From JBAIYU01 sp036763085 (lineage in GTDB: Bacteria > Bacillota > Negativicutes > DSM-1736 > Dendrosporobacteraceae): DNA of 64,000 bases. A model generated the notes under the pieces. The model did not search any database, had not been told where the DNA came from, and saw only the letters and a program-made list of their open reading frames with translations. Below, piece by piece: positions 14,791-22,988 of this stretch (the stretch's first letter is position 1; each line of letters opens with the position of its first letter). The stretch covers positions 124,001 through 188,000 of the forward strand of contig NZ_JBAIYU010000017.1 of assembly GCF_036763085.1 (NCBI RefSeq), given 5' to 3'. The translations under genes and the position numbers were made by a program.

Positions 14791-16957
14791 AAATTTAGTA
14801 GTAGTTGAATCGCCTGCCAAAGCAAAGACTATTGAAAAGTTTTTGGGCAAGAATTATACTGTCAAAGCTTCAATGGGACACCTCAGAGATTTGCCGAAAA
14901 GTCAGTTTGGTATAGATATAGAGAATAATTTTTCGCCGAAATATATTAATATAAGAGGAAAGGGAGATGTAATTAAAAGCCTTAAAGATGCAGCTAAAAC
15001 GGCGGATAAAGTATTTCTGGCTTCTGACCCGGACCGTGAAGGGGAAGCTATTGCGTGGCACTTGGCACATATCCTGAATTTATCGCCAGATAAGGCGTGT
15101 AGAATTGTATTTAACGAAATTACAAAACCTGCAATACAAAATGCAGTAAAAAGCCCTCGTCCAATTAATTCTGACCGTGTAGACGCTCAGCAGGCTAGAC
15201 GGCTATTAGATAGAATTGTCGGATATCAACTAAGTCCTCTGCTTTGGCGGAAGGTTCGAAAAGGCCTAAGTGCCGGAAGAGTTCAGTCTGTTGCTGTTAA
15301 AATGATTTGTGACCGAGAAAAAGAGATACAAACTTTTATACCTGAGGAGTACTGGACAATAGCAGCAAAATTGCGCCAGAAGCCGAAAACACCACTTTTT
15401 GATGCTCAATTAGTGAGTGTGGATGGAAAGAAAAGTTATGTAAATAATGAAGAGCAATCTAATTTAATTAAATCGGAATTAGAGCAGTCGGAATTCCGGG
15501 TGAGTGATGTCAAAAAGAGAGAACGGAGAAGGAATCCATCACCACCTTTTATTACAAGCAGTCTGCAGCAGGACGCCTCACGCAAATTGGGTTTTACTTC
15601 TCGTAAAACAATGATGGTTGCCCAGCAACTTTATGAGGGACTTGAGATAGGCAGCTCTGGGCCAGTTGGCTTGATCACTTACATGAGAACTGACTCCACT
15701 CGTATATCCGAAGTCGCTCAACAAGAAGCGCGCAGCTATATAGCGGAGCGCTTTGGTCAAAACTACCTGCCAGAAAAACCACCTGTTTACTCAACAAAAA
15801 AATCTCAGGATGCGCATGAGGCAATTAGGCCGACAAGTGTTGATCTAAATCCGCAAGGTCTAGCCAATAGTTTATCGCGCGATCAGTTAAGACTGTATAC
15901 TTTAATATGGGACCGCTTTATTGCCAGTCAAATGGCACCAGCGGTTTATGATACGATTACAGTAGAAATTGGTGCTGGAAGATATGGTTTAAGGTCAAAC
16001 GGTTCAAAATTAAAATTTAAAGGGTTTATGGCTATTTATATAGAGGGAAAAGACGAACAAGAAAATGATAAAGACGTAACGCTTCCTGAATTGGAAGTAG
16101 GCGAAGTTCTAAAACTCCAAAAAATACTCCCGGTTCAACATTTTACTGAGCCGCCTCCGCGATATACTGAAGCTTCTTTAGTCAAAACGCTTGAAGAGAA
16201 TGGCATTGGTCGGCCTAGTACTTATGCACCTATTATTGAAACAATATTAGAGCGCGGCTATGTAAACCGAGTTGACAAGAAGTTTCAACCTACTGAACTT
16301 GGTATCGTTGTAGTAGATTTATTAAAAGAATACTTTAATACGATAGTAGATGTTGAATTTACTGCAGCTATGGAAGATAGATTGGATGAAATCGCTGACG
16401 GTAAAGCTTCAGGGGTTGAATTGTTAAACGAGTTCTATCAGCCTTTTTCAAAAACCTTAGCAAACGCGGAAGAGCAGATCGGTCAGGTAGAACTTCCTGT
16501 TGAGATATCTGATGTACCATGTGAAAACTGTGGTAAATTTATGGTTGTAAAACAGGGGCGCTATGGCAAGTTTCTTGCTTGCCCAGGTTTTCCCGAATGT
16601 CGCAATACAAAAGCAATATTAAAAGATACTGGTGTTAAGTGCCCCAAATGCGAAGGAAATATAGTGGAACGTCGTACTAAACGCGGTAAGAATTTCTACG
16701 GCTGCAAAAATTACCCAGAATGTGATTTTGTTACTTGGGATATTCCTCAAAAAGAAGCATGCCAAAGCTGTGGAAACTTACTTTTACGTCATAACTACAA
16801 AAACGGCCGATTTATACTATACTGCAATAATGAAGGATGCCCCACCAGGGAGAATAGTCCGATAAACAAAGAACTTAAGAAAAAGGAAAAAAAAGCTGAC
16901 AGCAGTAAACCTGGCAAAACAGCTAAAACTAAAAAAGGCAAAAAGAAAAATAATTGA
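14783..16957 (+). CDS. topA: DNA topoisomerase I
   Basis: Type IA topoisomerase, 724 residues, relaxing negative supercoils. The TOPRIM domain holds VVESPAKAKTIEKFLG (Glu9) and SDPDREGEAIAWHL (Asp82, Asp84, Glu86). The active-site tyrosine is Tyr300 in TYMRTDSTRIS. Three zinc fingers follow after about residue 570: CENCGKF...CPGFPEC, CPKCEGN...CKNYPEC and CQSCGNL...CNNEGC. The tail is very lysine-rich. It starts at GTG with AGGGGG upstream, inside the end of dprA. Confidence 0.97.
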   Translation: MSKNLVVVESPAKAKTIEKFLGKNYTVKASMGHLRDLPKSQFGIDIENNFSPKYINIRGKGDVIKSLKDAAKTADKVFLASDPDREGEAIAWHLAHILNLSPDKACRIVFNEITKPAIQNAVKSPRPINSDRVDAQQARRLLDRIVGYQLSPLLWRKVRKGLSAGRVQSVAVKMICDREKEIQTFIPEEYWTIAAKLRQKPKTPLFDAQLVSVDGKKSYVNNEEQSNLIKSELEQSEFRVSDVKKRERRRNPSPPFITSSLQQDASRKLGFTSRKTMMVAQQLYEGLEIGSSGPVGLITYMRTDSTRISEVAQQEARSYIAERFGQNYLPEKPPVYSTKKSQDAHEAIRPTSVDLNPQGLANSLSRDQLRLYTLIWDRFIASQMAPAVYDTITVEIGAGRYGLRSNGSKLKFKGFMAIYIEGKDEQENDKDVTLPELEVGEVLKLQKILPVQHFTEPPPRYTEASLVKTLEENGIGRPSTYAPIIETILERGYVNRVDKKFQPTELGIVVVDLLKEYFNTIVDVEFTAAMEDRLDEIADGKASGVELLNEFYQPFSKTLANAEEQIGQVELPVEISDVPCENCGKFMVVKQGRYGKFLACPGFPECRNTKAILKDTGVKCPKCEGNIVERRTKRGKNFYGCKNYPECDFVTWDIPQKEACQSCGNLLLRHNYKNGRFILYCNNEGCPTRENSPINKELKKKEKKADSSKPGKTAKTKKGKKKNN

Positions 16958-16974
16958 AATAATCGGGGGAAATA

Positions 16975-18300
16975 ATGTCTAAAGTAACTGTCGTTGGTGC
17001 TGGCTTAGCTGGCAGTGAAGCTGCTTGGCAGATCGCACAAGCTGGAATTAATGTTGACTTAATTGAAATGAGACCGGGTGTTATGACGCCTGCGCATCAC
17101 ACGGGTGGCTTTGGTGAACTTGTATGTAGCAATTCGTTACGCGGCGCGGCGCTAGAAAATGCTGTAGGCTTACTTAAAGAGGAAATGCGAAAATTAGATT
17201 CGTTAATAATGAAGGCAGCGGATGCGACGAGAGTTCCTGCTGGTGGTGCACTAGCTGTTGATCGAACTTCATTTAGTAATTATATTACAGAGAGTCTTAA
17301 GAACCATCCAAATGTGCAAATTGTAAATAAAGAACTTACCGATATTCCTAGTAGTGAACTTATTATTATTGCAAGTGGTCCGCTGACTTCACCATCGCTC
17401 GCCGAAAAGATAGCGAAATTAACGAGCCAGGAATATTTATATTTTTACGATGCTGCTGCACCAATTATTTCTGGAGACTCGCTGGATATGAATAAAATAT
17501 ATAGGGCATCGCGTTATGGGAAAGGTGACGATGATTATCTGAATTGTCCAATGACCAAGGAAGAATATGACTTATTTTGGAATGAATTGGTTAATGCTGA
17601 AAAAACGGAACTAAAACACTTTGAAAAGGCAATTTTCTTTGAAGGTTGTATGCCTGTGGAAGAGATGGCTTCGCGGGGTGTTGATACATTGCGTTTTGGA
17701 CCACTAAAGCCAGTTGGCTTGAAGCATCCTGTAACTGGAGAAATGCCGTATGCAGTAGTTCAACTTCGGCAGGATAACTCGGCTGCAACGCTGTATAATA
17801 TTGTTGGATTTCAGACTCATCTAAAATGGCCGGAGCAAAGCAGAGTGTTTAGGTTAATTCCAGGTCTGGAAAAAGCCGAGTTTGTTCGATATGGAGTAAT
17901 GCATCGCAATACATTTATTAACTCGCCACGAATATTACGCCCAACATTACAAATGGAATCTGATTCTAGAATTATGTTTGCAGGACAAATAACCGGTGTC
18001 GAGGGATATGTTGAATCTGCTGCAAGTGGTCTAGTGGCAGGAATTAATGCAGCGTTAGCTTTGAAAGGCCAAGATGCAGTTGTGTTTCCTGAGGATACAG
18101 CTCATGGGGCTTTATGCCATTATATTACAAGCGCTGATTCAAAGAACTTTCAACCCATGAATATTAATTTTGGTTTATTACCCCCGCTTGGTCAGAAGAT
18201 AAGGGATAAAAAACTTAAAAATAAGATGATTGGGGAAAGAGCATTAGAAAGTTTAGAAAATTTCAAATCTACCTTCGACAAAATATTGCATAAATTGTAG
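16975..18300 (+). CDS. trmFO: Methylenetetrahydrofolate-tRNA (uracil-5-)-methyltransferase TrmFO
   Basis: FAD- and folate-dependent enzyme, 441 residues, making ribothymidine at position 54 of tRNA. The N terminus has the FAD dinucleotide fold (VTVVGAGLAGSEAAWQIAQAG). Family segments are ELVCSNSLRG, GLLKEEMRKLDS, FEGCMPVEEMA with the conserved cysteine, NIVGFQTHLKWPEQ and MFAGQITGVEGYVESAASGL. GGGGGAA precedes the ATG, 17 bp after topA. In B. subtilis it is followed by xerC/codV; here that gene is absent. Confidence 0.96.
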   Translation: MSKVTVVGAGLAGSEAAWQIAQAGINVDLIEMRPGVMTPAHHTGGFGELVCSNSLRGAALENAVGLLKEEMRKLDSLIMKAADATRVPAGGALAVDRTSFSNYITESLKNHPNVQIVNKELTDIPSSELIIIASGPLTSPSLAEKIAKLTSQEYLYFYDAAAPIISGDSLDMNKIYRASRYGKGDDDYLNCPMTKEEYDLFWNELVNAEKTELKHFEKAIFFEGCMPVEEMASRGVDTLRFGPLKPVGLKHPVTGEMPYAVVQLRQDNSAATLYNIVGFQTHLKWPEQSRVFRLIPGLEKAEFVRYGVMHRNTFINSPRILRPTLQMESDSRIMFAGQITGVEGYVESAASGLVAGINAALALKGQDAVVFPEDTAHGALCHYITSADSKNFQPMNINFGLLPPLGQKIRDKKLKNKMIGERALESLENFKSTFDKILHKL

Positions 18301-18629
18301 TGCTGTGATAATATAAATAAATAAATTGATTATTTACTAAATTTACTAAAGTGGGCTACTTTTGGTAATGAAAGAGTTAAACGTGATTTGATTTTAAATA
18401 AAAATGCTTCACCACACAGTGTTGTGAACTATCGGCAAAAAACGAGCGTTGTCGAATTTGTCTATTGCATCGTGTGTGTGAGGTTCTTTTTTATCTATCT
18501 TTCTAAATTTTTAAATAAATGTTAATTTCAACTCAATGCTCGTAAGGCTTGTGTCGCCGAGAAGTGTCGGTACCGTGTTTTGAATATAAAAATAGAATTT
18601 AGCACTTGTTTTAATAAGGAGGTGGCTGA
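18301..18629. other. Non-coding gap between trmFO and hslV, where xerC is expected
   Basis: These 329 bp hold no ORF with a plausible start and no xerC remnant that I can recognise. They are A+T rich. Just after trmFO, TGTGATAAT (18304-18312) resembles an extended -10. There is a 9 bp hairpin with one mismatch at 18408-18428, and two nested long-range complementarities: TCGGC 18432-18436 with GCCGA 18556-18560, and a 10 bp pairing of 18442-18451 with 18534-18543. The region may be a leader for hslVU; the pairings may also be chance. Confidence 0.5.
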
Positions 18630-19160
18630 ATGTTTCATGCTACAACAATAGTAGCTGTAAAGCATAACGGACAAACGGCTATAGCTGGTGACGGCCAAGT
18701 AACTTTTGGCGGTAATACCGTAATGAAACATAATGCCAAAAAGGTCCGAAGGCTATATCATGGCAAGGTGCTAGCTGGTTTTGCTGGTTCAGTAGCAGAC
18801 GCATTCACTCTATTTAGTAAATTTGAATCGAAACTTGAAGAATTCAATGGCAATTTAATGCGTTCAGCAGTAGAACTGGCAAAAGAATGGCGAACAGATC
18901 GGGTTTTACGTAAGCTCGAAGCACTTTTGATCGTAACAGATAACGAAAAGATGCTAATTATTTCGGGTAATGGTGAAGTAATTGAGCCTGATGATGGTGT
19001 AACTGCGATTGGATCTGGTGGGGCTTATGCGCTGGCCGCTGCTAGGGGGCTTGTAAAACATTCTACTTTATCCGCCGCAGGTATAGCTAAAGAGGCGCTC
19101 GAAATAGCAGCGGATATTTGTGTTTATACAAATCATCATATTTCCGTAGAGGAACTTTGA
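18630..19160 (+). CDS. hslV: ATP-dependent protease subunit HslV (ClpQ/CodW)
   Basis: Peptidase subunit of the HslVU proteasome-like protease, 176 residues. It is close to B. subtilis CodW: FHATTIVAVKHNGQTAIAGDGQVTFG, VMKHNAKKVRRLYHGKVLAGFAGSVADAFTLF (in pieces), ELAKEWRTDR, EVIEPDDGVTAIGSGG and EIAADICVYTNHHI. The N terminus is MFHATT, so either MFHA is removed to expose a threonine nucleophile or, as in CodW, the mature end differs from that of E. coli. AAGGAGGTGG precedes the ATG. It is the first gene of hslV-hslU-codY. Confidence 0.96.
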   Translation: MFHATTIVAVKHNGQTAIAGDGQVTFGGNTVMKHNAKKVRRLYHGKVLAGFAGSVADAFTLFSKFESKLEEFNGNLMRSAVELAKEWRTDRVLRKLEALLIVTDNEKMLIISGNGEVIEPDDGVTAIGSGGAYALAAARGLVKHSTLSAAGIAKEALEIAADICVYTNHHISVEEL

Positions 19161-19168
19161 AGAGGGGG

Positions 19169-20569
19169 ATGAAGTTGAACGAACTGACACCCAAACAAAT
19201 TGTCAGCGAATTAAACAAATATATTGTTGGTCAGGGTCAAGCGAAAAAGTCAGTAGCAGTAGCACTAAGAAATCGTTGGCGAAGTAAGCAACTTTCTTCC
19301 GAACTCAAAGAAGAGATTATCCCTAAAAACATTCTGATGATTGGTCCAACTGGTGTTGGTAAGACAGAAATTGCTCGGCGGTTAGCTAAATTAGTCAATG
19401 CTCCTTTTGTTAAAGTTGAGGCAACAAAATTTACTGAGGTTGGCTATGTTGGTCGAGACGTTGAATCCATGGTAAGGGATCTTGTCGAAACATCGATAAG
19501 GATGGTTAAACAGGAAAAAATGTCCGAGGTAACTGACAAGGCTGGTAAATTGGCAAACGAACGCATTATTGAGCATTTCATTCCTTCTTTAAAACGCGAA
19601 ACGCCGCGAAATCCTTTTGAAATTTTGTTTTCTGGAAATACAAATACCGGACAGGTGATCGCAGAAGAAACTAAGCAAGAACCTGAGTTTAACGCTGGTC
19701 GTGAATGGTGGAAAAAAAGACTAGATAACGGCGAGTTAGAAGAAGAACTCATTGAGATATCCGTGGAAGATAATTCTAATCCTATGGTTGGAATGTTTGC
19801 TGGTTCTGGAGTTGAAGAAATGGGTATGAACATCCAGGATATGTTAGGTAGTTTTTTACCTAAAAAGCAAAAGAAACGTAAAGTTACAGTGGCGAATGCT
19901 AGGAAAATTTTCATTCAAGAAGAAGCTCAGAAGCTTATTGATATGGACGAAGTTATTGCGAGCGCGATAAACTTAGCCGAAAACTATGGTATTATTTTCT
20001 TGGATGAAATAGATAAGGTCGCTGGGCGCGGTAATTCATCGGGACCTGATGTATCGCGAGAAGGAGTTCAGCGTGATATATTGCCCATCGTAGAAGGATC
20101 TACCGTTGTTACAAAGCATGGACCGATAAAGACAGATCATGTTTTGTTTATTGCAGCAGGTGCTTTTCACATTTCCAAGCCTTCAGACTTAATTCCAGAA
20201 CTGCAAGGTAGATTTCCGATAAGAGTAGAATTGACAAATCTTTCTAAAGCTGATTTTAGGCAGATCTTAACTGAGCCGGCGAATGCCTTGCTAAAACAGT
20301 ATATATGCCTACTGGAAACTGAAGGTATAAAAATTAAATTTACAGAGGATGCTATTGATGAATTAGCAGAAATTGCATGCCGCGTAAATTCTCAAACGGA
20401 AAATATTGGAGCTAGAAGACTGCATACTATTTTGGAAAAACTTTTGGAAGATCTAGCGTTTGAAGCTCCAGATATAGGTGAAAAAAACATTGAAATTAAC
20501 CGAGAATATGTCGATTCGAAATTAGCACATATTGTGATAAATCAAGATTTAAGTCACTTTATTTTATAG
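19169..20569 (+). CDS. hslU: ATP-dependent protease ATPase subunit HslU (ClpY/CodX)
   Basis: AAA+ unfoldase that feeds substrates to HslV, about 466 residues. It begins LTPKQIVSELNKYIVGQ, then Walker A GPTGVGKTE, the sensor segment KVEATKFTEVGYVGRDVESMV, an inserted I-domain (residues about 110-240), Walker B IIFLDEIDKVAG, DILPIVEGS and the arginine-finger region PELQGRFPIRVEL. The ATG at 19169 is three bases from GAGG; the in-frame TTG at 19175 has better spacing, so the start could be either. The frame's upstream extension overlaps hslV and is rejected. Confidence 0.96.
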   Translation: MKLNELTPKQIVSELNKYIVGQGQAKKSVAVALRNRWRSKQLSSELKEEIIPKNILMIGPTGVGKTEIARRLAKLVNAPFVKVEATKFTEVGYVGRDVESMVRDLVETSIRMVKQEKMSEVTDKAGKLANERIIEHFIPSLKRETPRNPFEILFSGNTNTGQVIAEETKQEPEFNAGREWWKKRLDNGELEEELIEISVEDNSNPMVGMFAGSGVEEMGMNIQDMLGSFLPKKQKKRKVTVANARKIFIQEEAQKLIDMDEVIASAINLAENYGIIFLDEIDKVAGRGNSSGPDVSREGVQRDILPIVEGSTVVTKHGPIKTDHVLFIAAGAFHISKPSDLIPELQGRFPIRVELTNLSKADFRQILTEPANALLKQYICLLETEGIKIKFTEDAIDELAEIACRVNSQTENIGARRLHTILEKLLEDLAFEAPDIGEKNIEINREYVDSKLAHIVINQDLSHFIL

Positions 20570-20660
20570 ACCGTATTTAGTTGACTAGGTTTAAAGATTA
20601 ATCCTTGTTCGATAAAATTTATAATTATTATTTAAGTAGTTGAAAGGTAGGTCGAATGTA

Positions 20661-21437
20661 GTGTTATCAATGCTGGAACGTACTCGTAAAATAAATAAAC
20701 TGCTGCAAAAGTCCGAAAATGTTGAATATGATGAAATTTCACGTGTGCTTAGTACTGTCATTAATGCGAATGTTTATATAGTAAGTAAAGATGGTAAAGT
20801 GCTAGGTTTTGCCCTCTTGGATGATTTTGAATGCGATTTGATGAGAGATAGGGTGTTATCACAAGGTAATTTCCCAGAGCGATATGTGGAATGGCTGCTA
20901 AAAATTAGTGATACTTCTCCTAACTTAAGACTTGAAAGCGGGTTATGCACTTTCAGTCAAGGTACAGAATGTATGTTTAATGATAAATTCACAACAATTG
21001 TACCCATACATGGTGTTGGTGAGCGAATAGGTACATTGATTGTCGCTAAATTTCATGCCGAGTTCACTGATGATGATCTAATATTAGCAGAATATGGTGC
21101 AACCGTAGTTGGTATGGAAATACTTCGTGATAGAAGTGAAAAAATCGAGGAAGAGGCGCGTAAGAAGGCTACAGTTCAGGTTGCACTGGGGACGCTGTCA
21201 TATTCAGAACTTGAAGCTGTTATGCATATTTTAAGTGAACTAGAAGGTAATGAAGGGTTGCTAGTTGCTAGCAAAATCGCAGACAGGGTTGGTATTACTC
21301 GCTCTGTTATAGTAAATGCACTCCGTAAGTTTGAGAGTGCTGGAGTAATAGAATCTAAGTCCCTAGGTATGAAAGGTACATATATAAAGGTCTTAAATGA
21401 ACGATTACTCGAAGAACTAAAGAAGTTAAAGAAATAA
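20661..21437 (+). CDS. codY: Global nutrient regulator CodY
   Basis: GTP- and branched-chain-amino-acid-sensing repressor, 258 residues from the chosen GTG (B. subtilis CodY has 259). The N-terminal GAF domain contains TTIVPIHGVGERIGTLIVAKF and DDDLILAEYGATVVGMEILRD. The C-terminal winged helix has LVASKIADRVGITRSVIVNALRKFESAGVIES (in pieces) and GMKGTYIKVLN, nearly identical to the Bacillus protein. GTG at 20661 is preferred: GAAAGGTAGG lies about 11 bases upstream and the N terminus then matches in length. The frame opens at a TTG at 20640, which would bury this site. Confidence 0.96.
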   Translation: MLSMLERTRKINKLLQKSENVEYDEISRVLSTVINANVYIVSKDGKVLGFALLDDFECDLMRDRVLSQGNFPERYVEWLLKISDTSPNLRLESGLCTFSQGTECMFNDKFTTIVPIHGVGERIGTLIVAKFHAEFTDDDLILAEYGATVVGMEILRDRSEKIEEEARKKATVQVALGTLSYSELEAVMHILSELEGNEGLLVASKIADRVGITRSVIVNALRKFESAGVIESKSLGMKGTYIKVLNERLLEELKKLKK

Positions 21438-21446
21438 TAGCAAATG

Positions 21447-21491
21447 AAAATTACGCCGTTCAGACATCTGTTCGGAGTAATTTTTTTTTTT
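21447..21491 (+). terminator. Rho-independent terminator after codY
   Basis: A 12-position stem with one G-A mismatch (arms 21447-21458 and 21473-21484) carries a loop with a small internal CAGA/TCTG pairing. It ends in an unbroken run of eleven T's. It separates codY from the fla/che operon. Confidence 0.9.
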
Positions 21492-21644
21492 GCTCTGAAT
21501 ATAGGTAAAGCGTTGTGTTGTACGACAGAACCAGCTTTTACTGAAAAGAGAACAACTCGTGTGGTAATTTATTGTTTATATAATTAGGATTTGTCTATCG
21601 TTTTTTCATAAAGCTATATTCCTTAGTTATTTTCATATTAGTAC

Positions 21645-21670
21645 TAAAGTCCTAGCTTATTAGTCGACTA
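21645..21670 (+). promoter_or_regulatory. Candidate sigma-D promoter upstream of flgB
   Basis: TAAA and GTCGACTA are 14 bp apart, resembling the sigma-D/sigma-28 pattern TAAA-N14-16-GCCGATAT with five of eight matches in the -10. B. subtilis also has a sigma-D promoter ahead of this operon, and sigD is encoded at the operon's end here. Confidence 0.4.
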
Positions 21671-21698
21671 GAACTATTTGTGTTATGAATTCGTTAAA

Positions 21699-21726
21699 TT
21701 GTGAAAAATTAGAGGAATTTTATACG
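21699..21726 (+). promoter_or_regulatory. Candidate sigma-A promoter upstream of flgB
   Basis: TTGTGA and TATACG are separated by 16 bp, about 65 bp before the flgB start. Both hexamers match four of six consensus bases, so the call is weak, but the place fits the main operon promoter. Confidence 0.4.
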
Positions 21727-21791
21727 TTATGTAGAACTATGTTGAATGAACTCATTATAAGGAACGAGGGAATTTATCAGGAGGGGTTACA

Positions 21792-22205
21792 GTGTTAAAG
21801 TCGCTATTTTCTTCACCTCGTGCTTCAGTTTTAGAACAATCACTTGCTGCAGCTTCGCTCCGTCATAAAATAATTAGTAACAATATAGCTAATGTTAATA
21901 CTCCGAATTTTAAAAAGAGCGAAGTAGTCTTTGAGAGTTTTTTGCAAAATGCTCTGAATGAAAACAAATTAGCTTTGGCGAATACTAATAATAAGCATAT
22001 TTCCTTAAAGCAATCATTAGTTTCTTCAAAACCTCAGGTTAGTACGGTTACAAATACTACAATGCGGACAGACGGAAATAACGTGGACATCGATGTGGAA
22101 ATGGCGGAACTTGCTAAGAACAACATTTACTATAACGCTGTGGCACAGCAACTAGGAAATTATTTTTCGGGTTTAAAATCTGTTATTAACGAAGGGAAAC
22201 GTTAG
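21792..22205 (+). CDS. flgB: Flagellar basal-body rod protein FlgB
   Basis: Proximal rod subunit, 137 residues, assembled on the MS ring after export by the flagellar type III system. The N terminus carries the rod/hook signature (HKIISNNIANVNTPNFKKSEVVFESF). The C terminus has VDIDVEMAELAKNNIYYNAVAQQL. It starts at GTG with AGGAGGGG and is the first gene of the fla/che operon; flgC follows after 2 bp. Confidence 0.96.
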   Translation: MLKSLFSSPRASVLEQSLAAASLRHKIISNNIANVNTPNFKKSEVVFESFLQNALNENKLALANTNNKHISLKQSLVSSKPQVSTVTNTTMRTDGNNVDIDVEMAELAKNNIYYNAVAQQLGNYFSGLKSVINEGKR

Positions 22206-22207
22206 TT

Positions 22208-22642
22208 ATGGGCATGTTTGATGCAATTAATGCAGCCGCTTCGGGGTTATCAGCTGAACGTCTGCGCATGGATGTTATCTCAAATAATATTGCAAATGCA
22301 AATACAACTCGTACGGCGCAAGGCGGGGCTTACAGACGACAGTTGGTCATATTTGAACCTCGTTCAGGGCAAACGTCGTTTTCACAAATGCTTTCTCAGC
22401 ACATGGATGCCGGTCTTGGAGTCAAAGCAGTAGGAATATCTAAAGATGACTCGCCGCTTAGAAAAGTGTATGAACCAAGTCATCCAGATGCAAATAAAGA
22501 CGGTTATGTTGACATGCCAAATGTCAATATAGTTTCTGAAATGGTCGACATGATTACTGCTACTCGTTCTTATGAAGCAAATGTTACCGCTGTAAATGCT
22601 GCTAAGAATATGGCACTTAAAGCCCTTGAAATAGGTAGATAG
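22208..22642 (+). CDS. flgC: Flagellar basal-body rod protein FlgC
   Basis: Proximal rod subunit, 144 residues. The N terminus has the rod signature (FDAINAAASGLSAERLRMDVISNNIANANT). The C terminus has VNIVSEMVDMITATRSYEANVTAVNAAKNMA, the paired coiled-coil ends used for rod packing. The segment YVDMPNVNIV is typical of FlgC. It lies directly between flgB and fliE. Confidence 0.96.
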   Translation: MGMFDAINAAASGLSAERLRMDVISNNIANANTTRTAQGGAYRRQLVIFEPRSGQTSFSQMLSQHMDAGLGVKAVGISKDDSPLRKVYEPSHPDANKDGYVDMPNVNIVSEMVDMITATRSYEANVTAVNAAKNMALKALEIGR

Positions 22643-22656
22643 TGAGGGAGAGATAG

Positions 22657-22953
22657 ATGCGAATAGAACCTTTAAAGTTAGCTTCAATTAGTGTTGATAA
22701 GAACGTTAATTCGAAGACTTTGCCTAGCGGCGATGTGAATTTTAGGCAATTCTTAAGTGAAGCTATAAATAATGTTAATAATCTTCAGTTAAAAGCTGCA
22801 AAATCGTCTGTGGACTTAGCAGCTGGAAAAGTTGAAGATATATCCCAAGTAGTAGTCGCCACTGAAAAGGCCAGTATTGCTTTACAGTTGACTATGCAAG
22901 TGCGTAATAAAGCAGTAGAGGCGTATCAGGAAGTTATGCGCATGCAAGTGTAG
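22657..22953 (+). CDS. fliE: Flagellar hook-basal body complex protein FliE
   Basis: Adapter between the MS ring and the rod, 98 residues. FRQFLSEAINNVNNLQLKAAKSSVDLAAGKVEDISQVVVATEKASIALQLTMQVRNKAVEAYQEVMRMQV is the family core; the VRNKAVEAYQEVMRMQV end is almost invariant. GAGGGAGAG precedes the ATG, 14 bp after flgC. Confidence 0.96.
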   Translation: MRIEPLKLASISVDKNVNSKTLPSGDVNFRQFLSEAINNVNNLQLKAAKSSVDLAAGKVEDISQVVVATEKASIALQLTMQVRNKAVEAYQEVMRMQV

Positions 22954-22988
22954 AGCGATATTTGCTATAAAGTGAAAGGGTGGAGACG

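Larger units (their letters stand above)
21492..21791 (+). other. Promoter region upstream of the fla/che operon
   Basis: Non-coding A+T-rich DNA between the codY terminator and flgB. It holds two candidate promoters listed separately (sigma-D-like and sigma-A-like) and a TATAAT at 21579-21584 without a good -35. An inverted repeat AAAATT-5-AATTTT lies at 21705-21721. Its arms are in the opposite order to a CodY box (AATTTTC-GAAAATT), so I do not call it one. The flgB start at 21792 is GTG with AGGAGGGG upstream. Confidence 0.6.

Noticed and set aside
18301..18629. Remnant of xerC
   Set aside because: I read this stretch for tyrosine recombinase pieces and found none; frames are full of stops.
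19444..19914. 156-codon minus-strand ORF inside hslU
   Set aside because: Shadow of a highly conserved gene in the opposite frame.
21705..21721. CodY box upstream of flgB
   Set aside because: The repeat is AAAATT-N5-AATTTT, the reverse arm order of the CodY consensus AATTTTCNGAAAATT.
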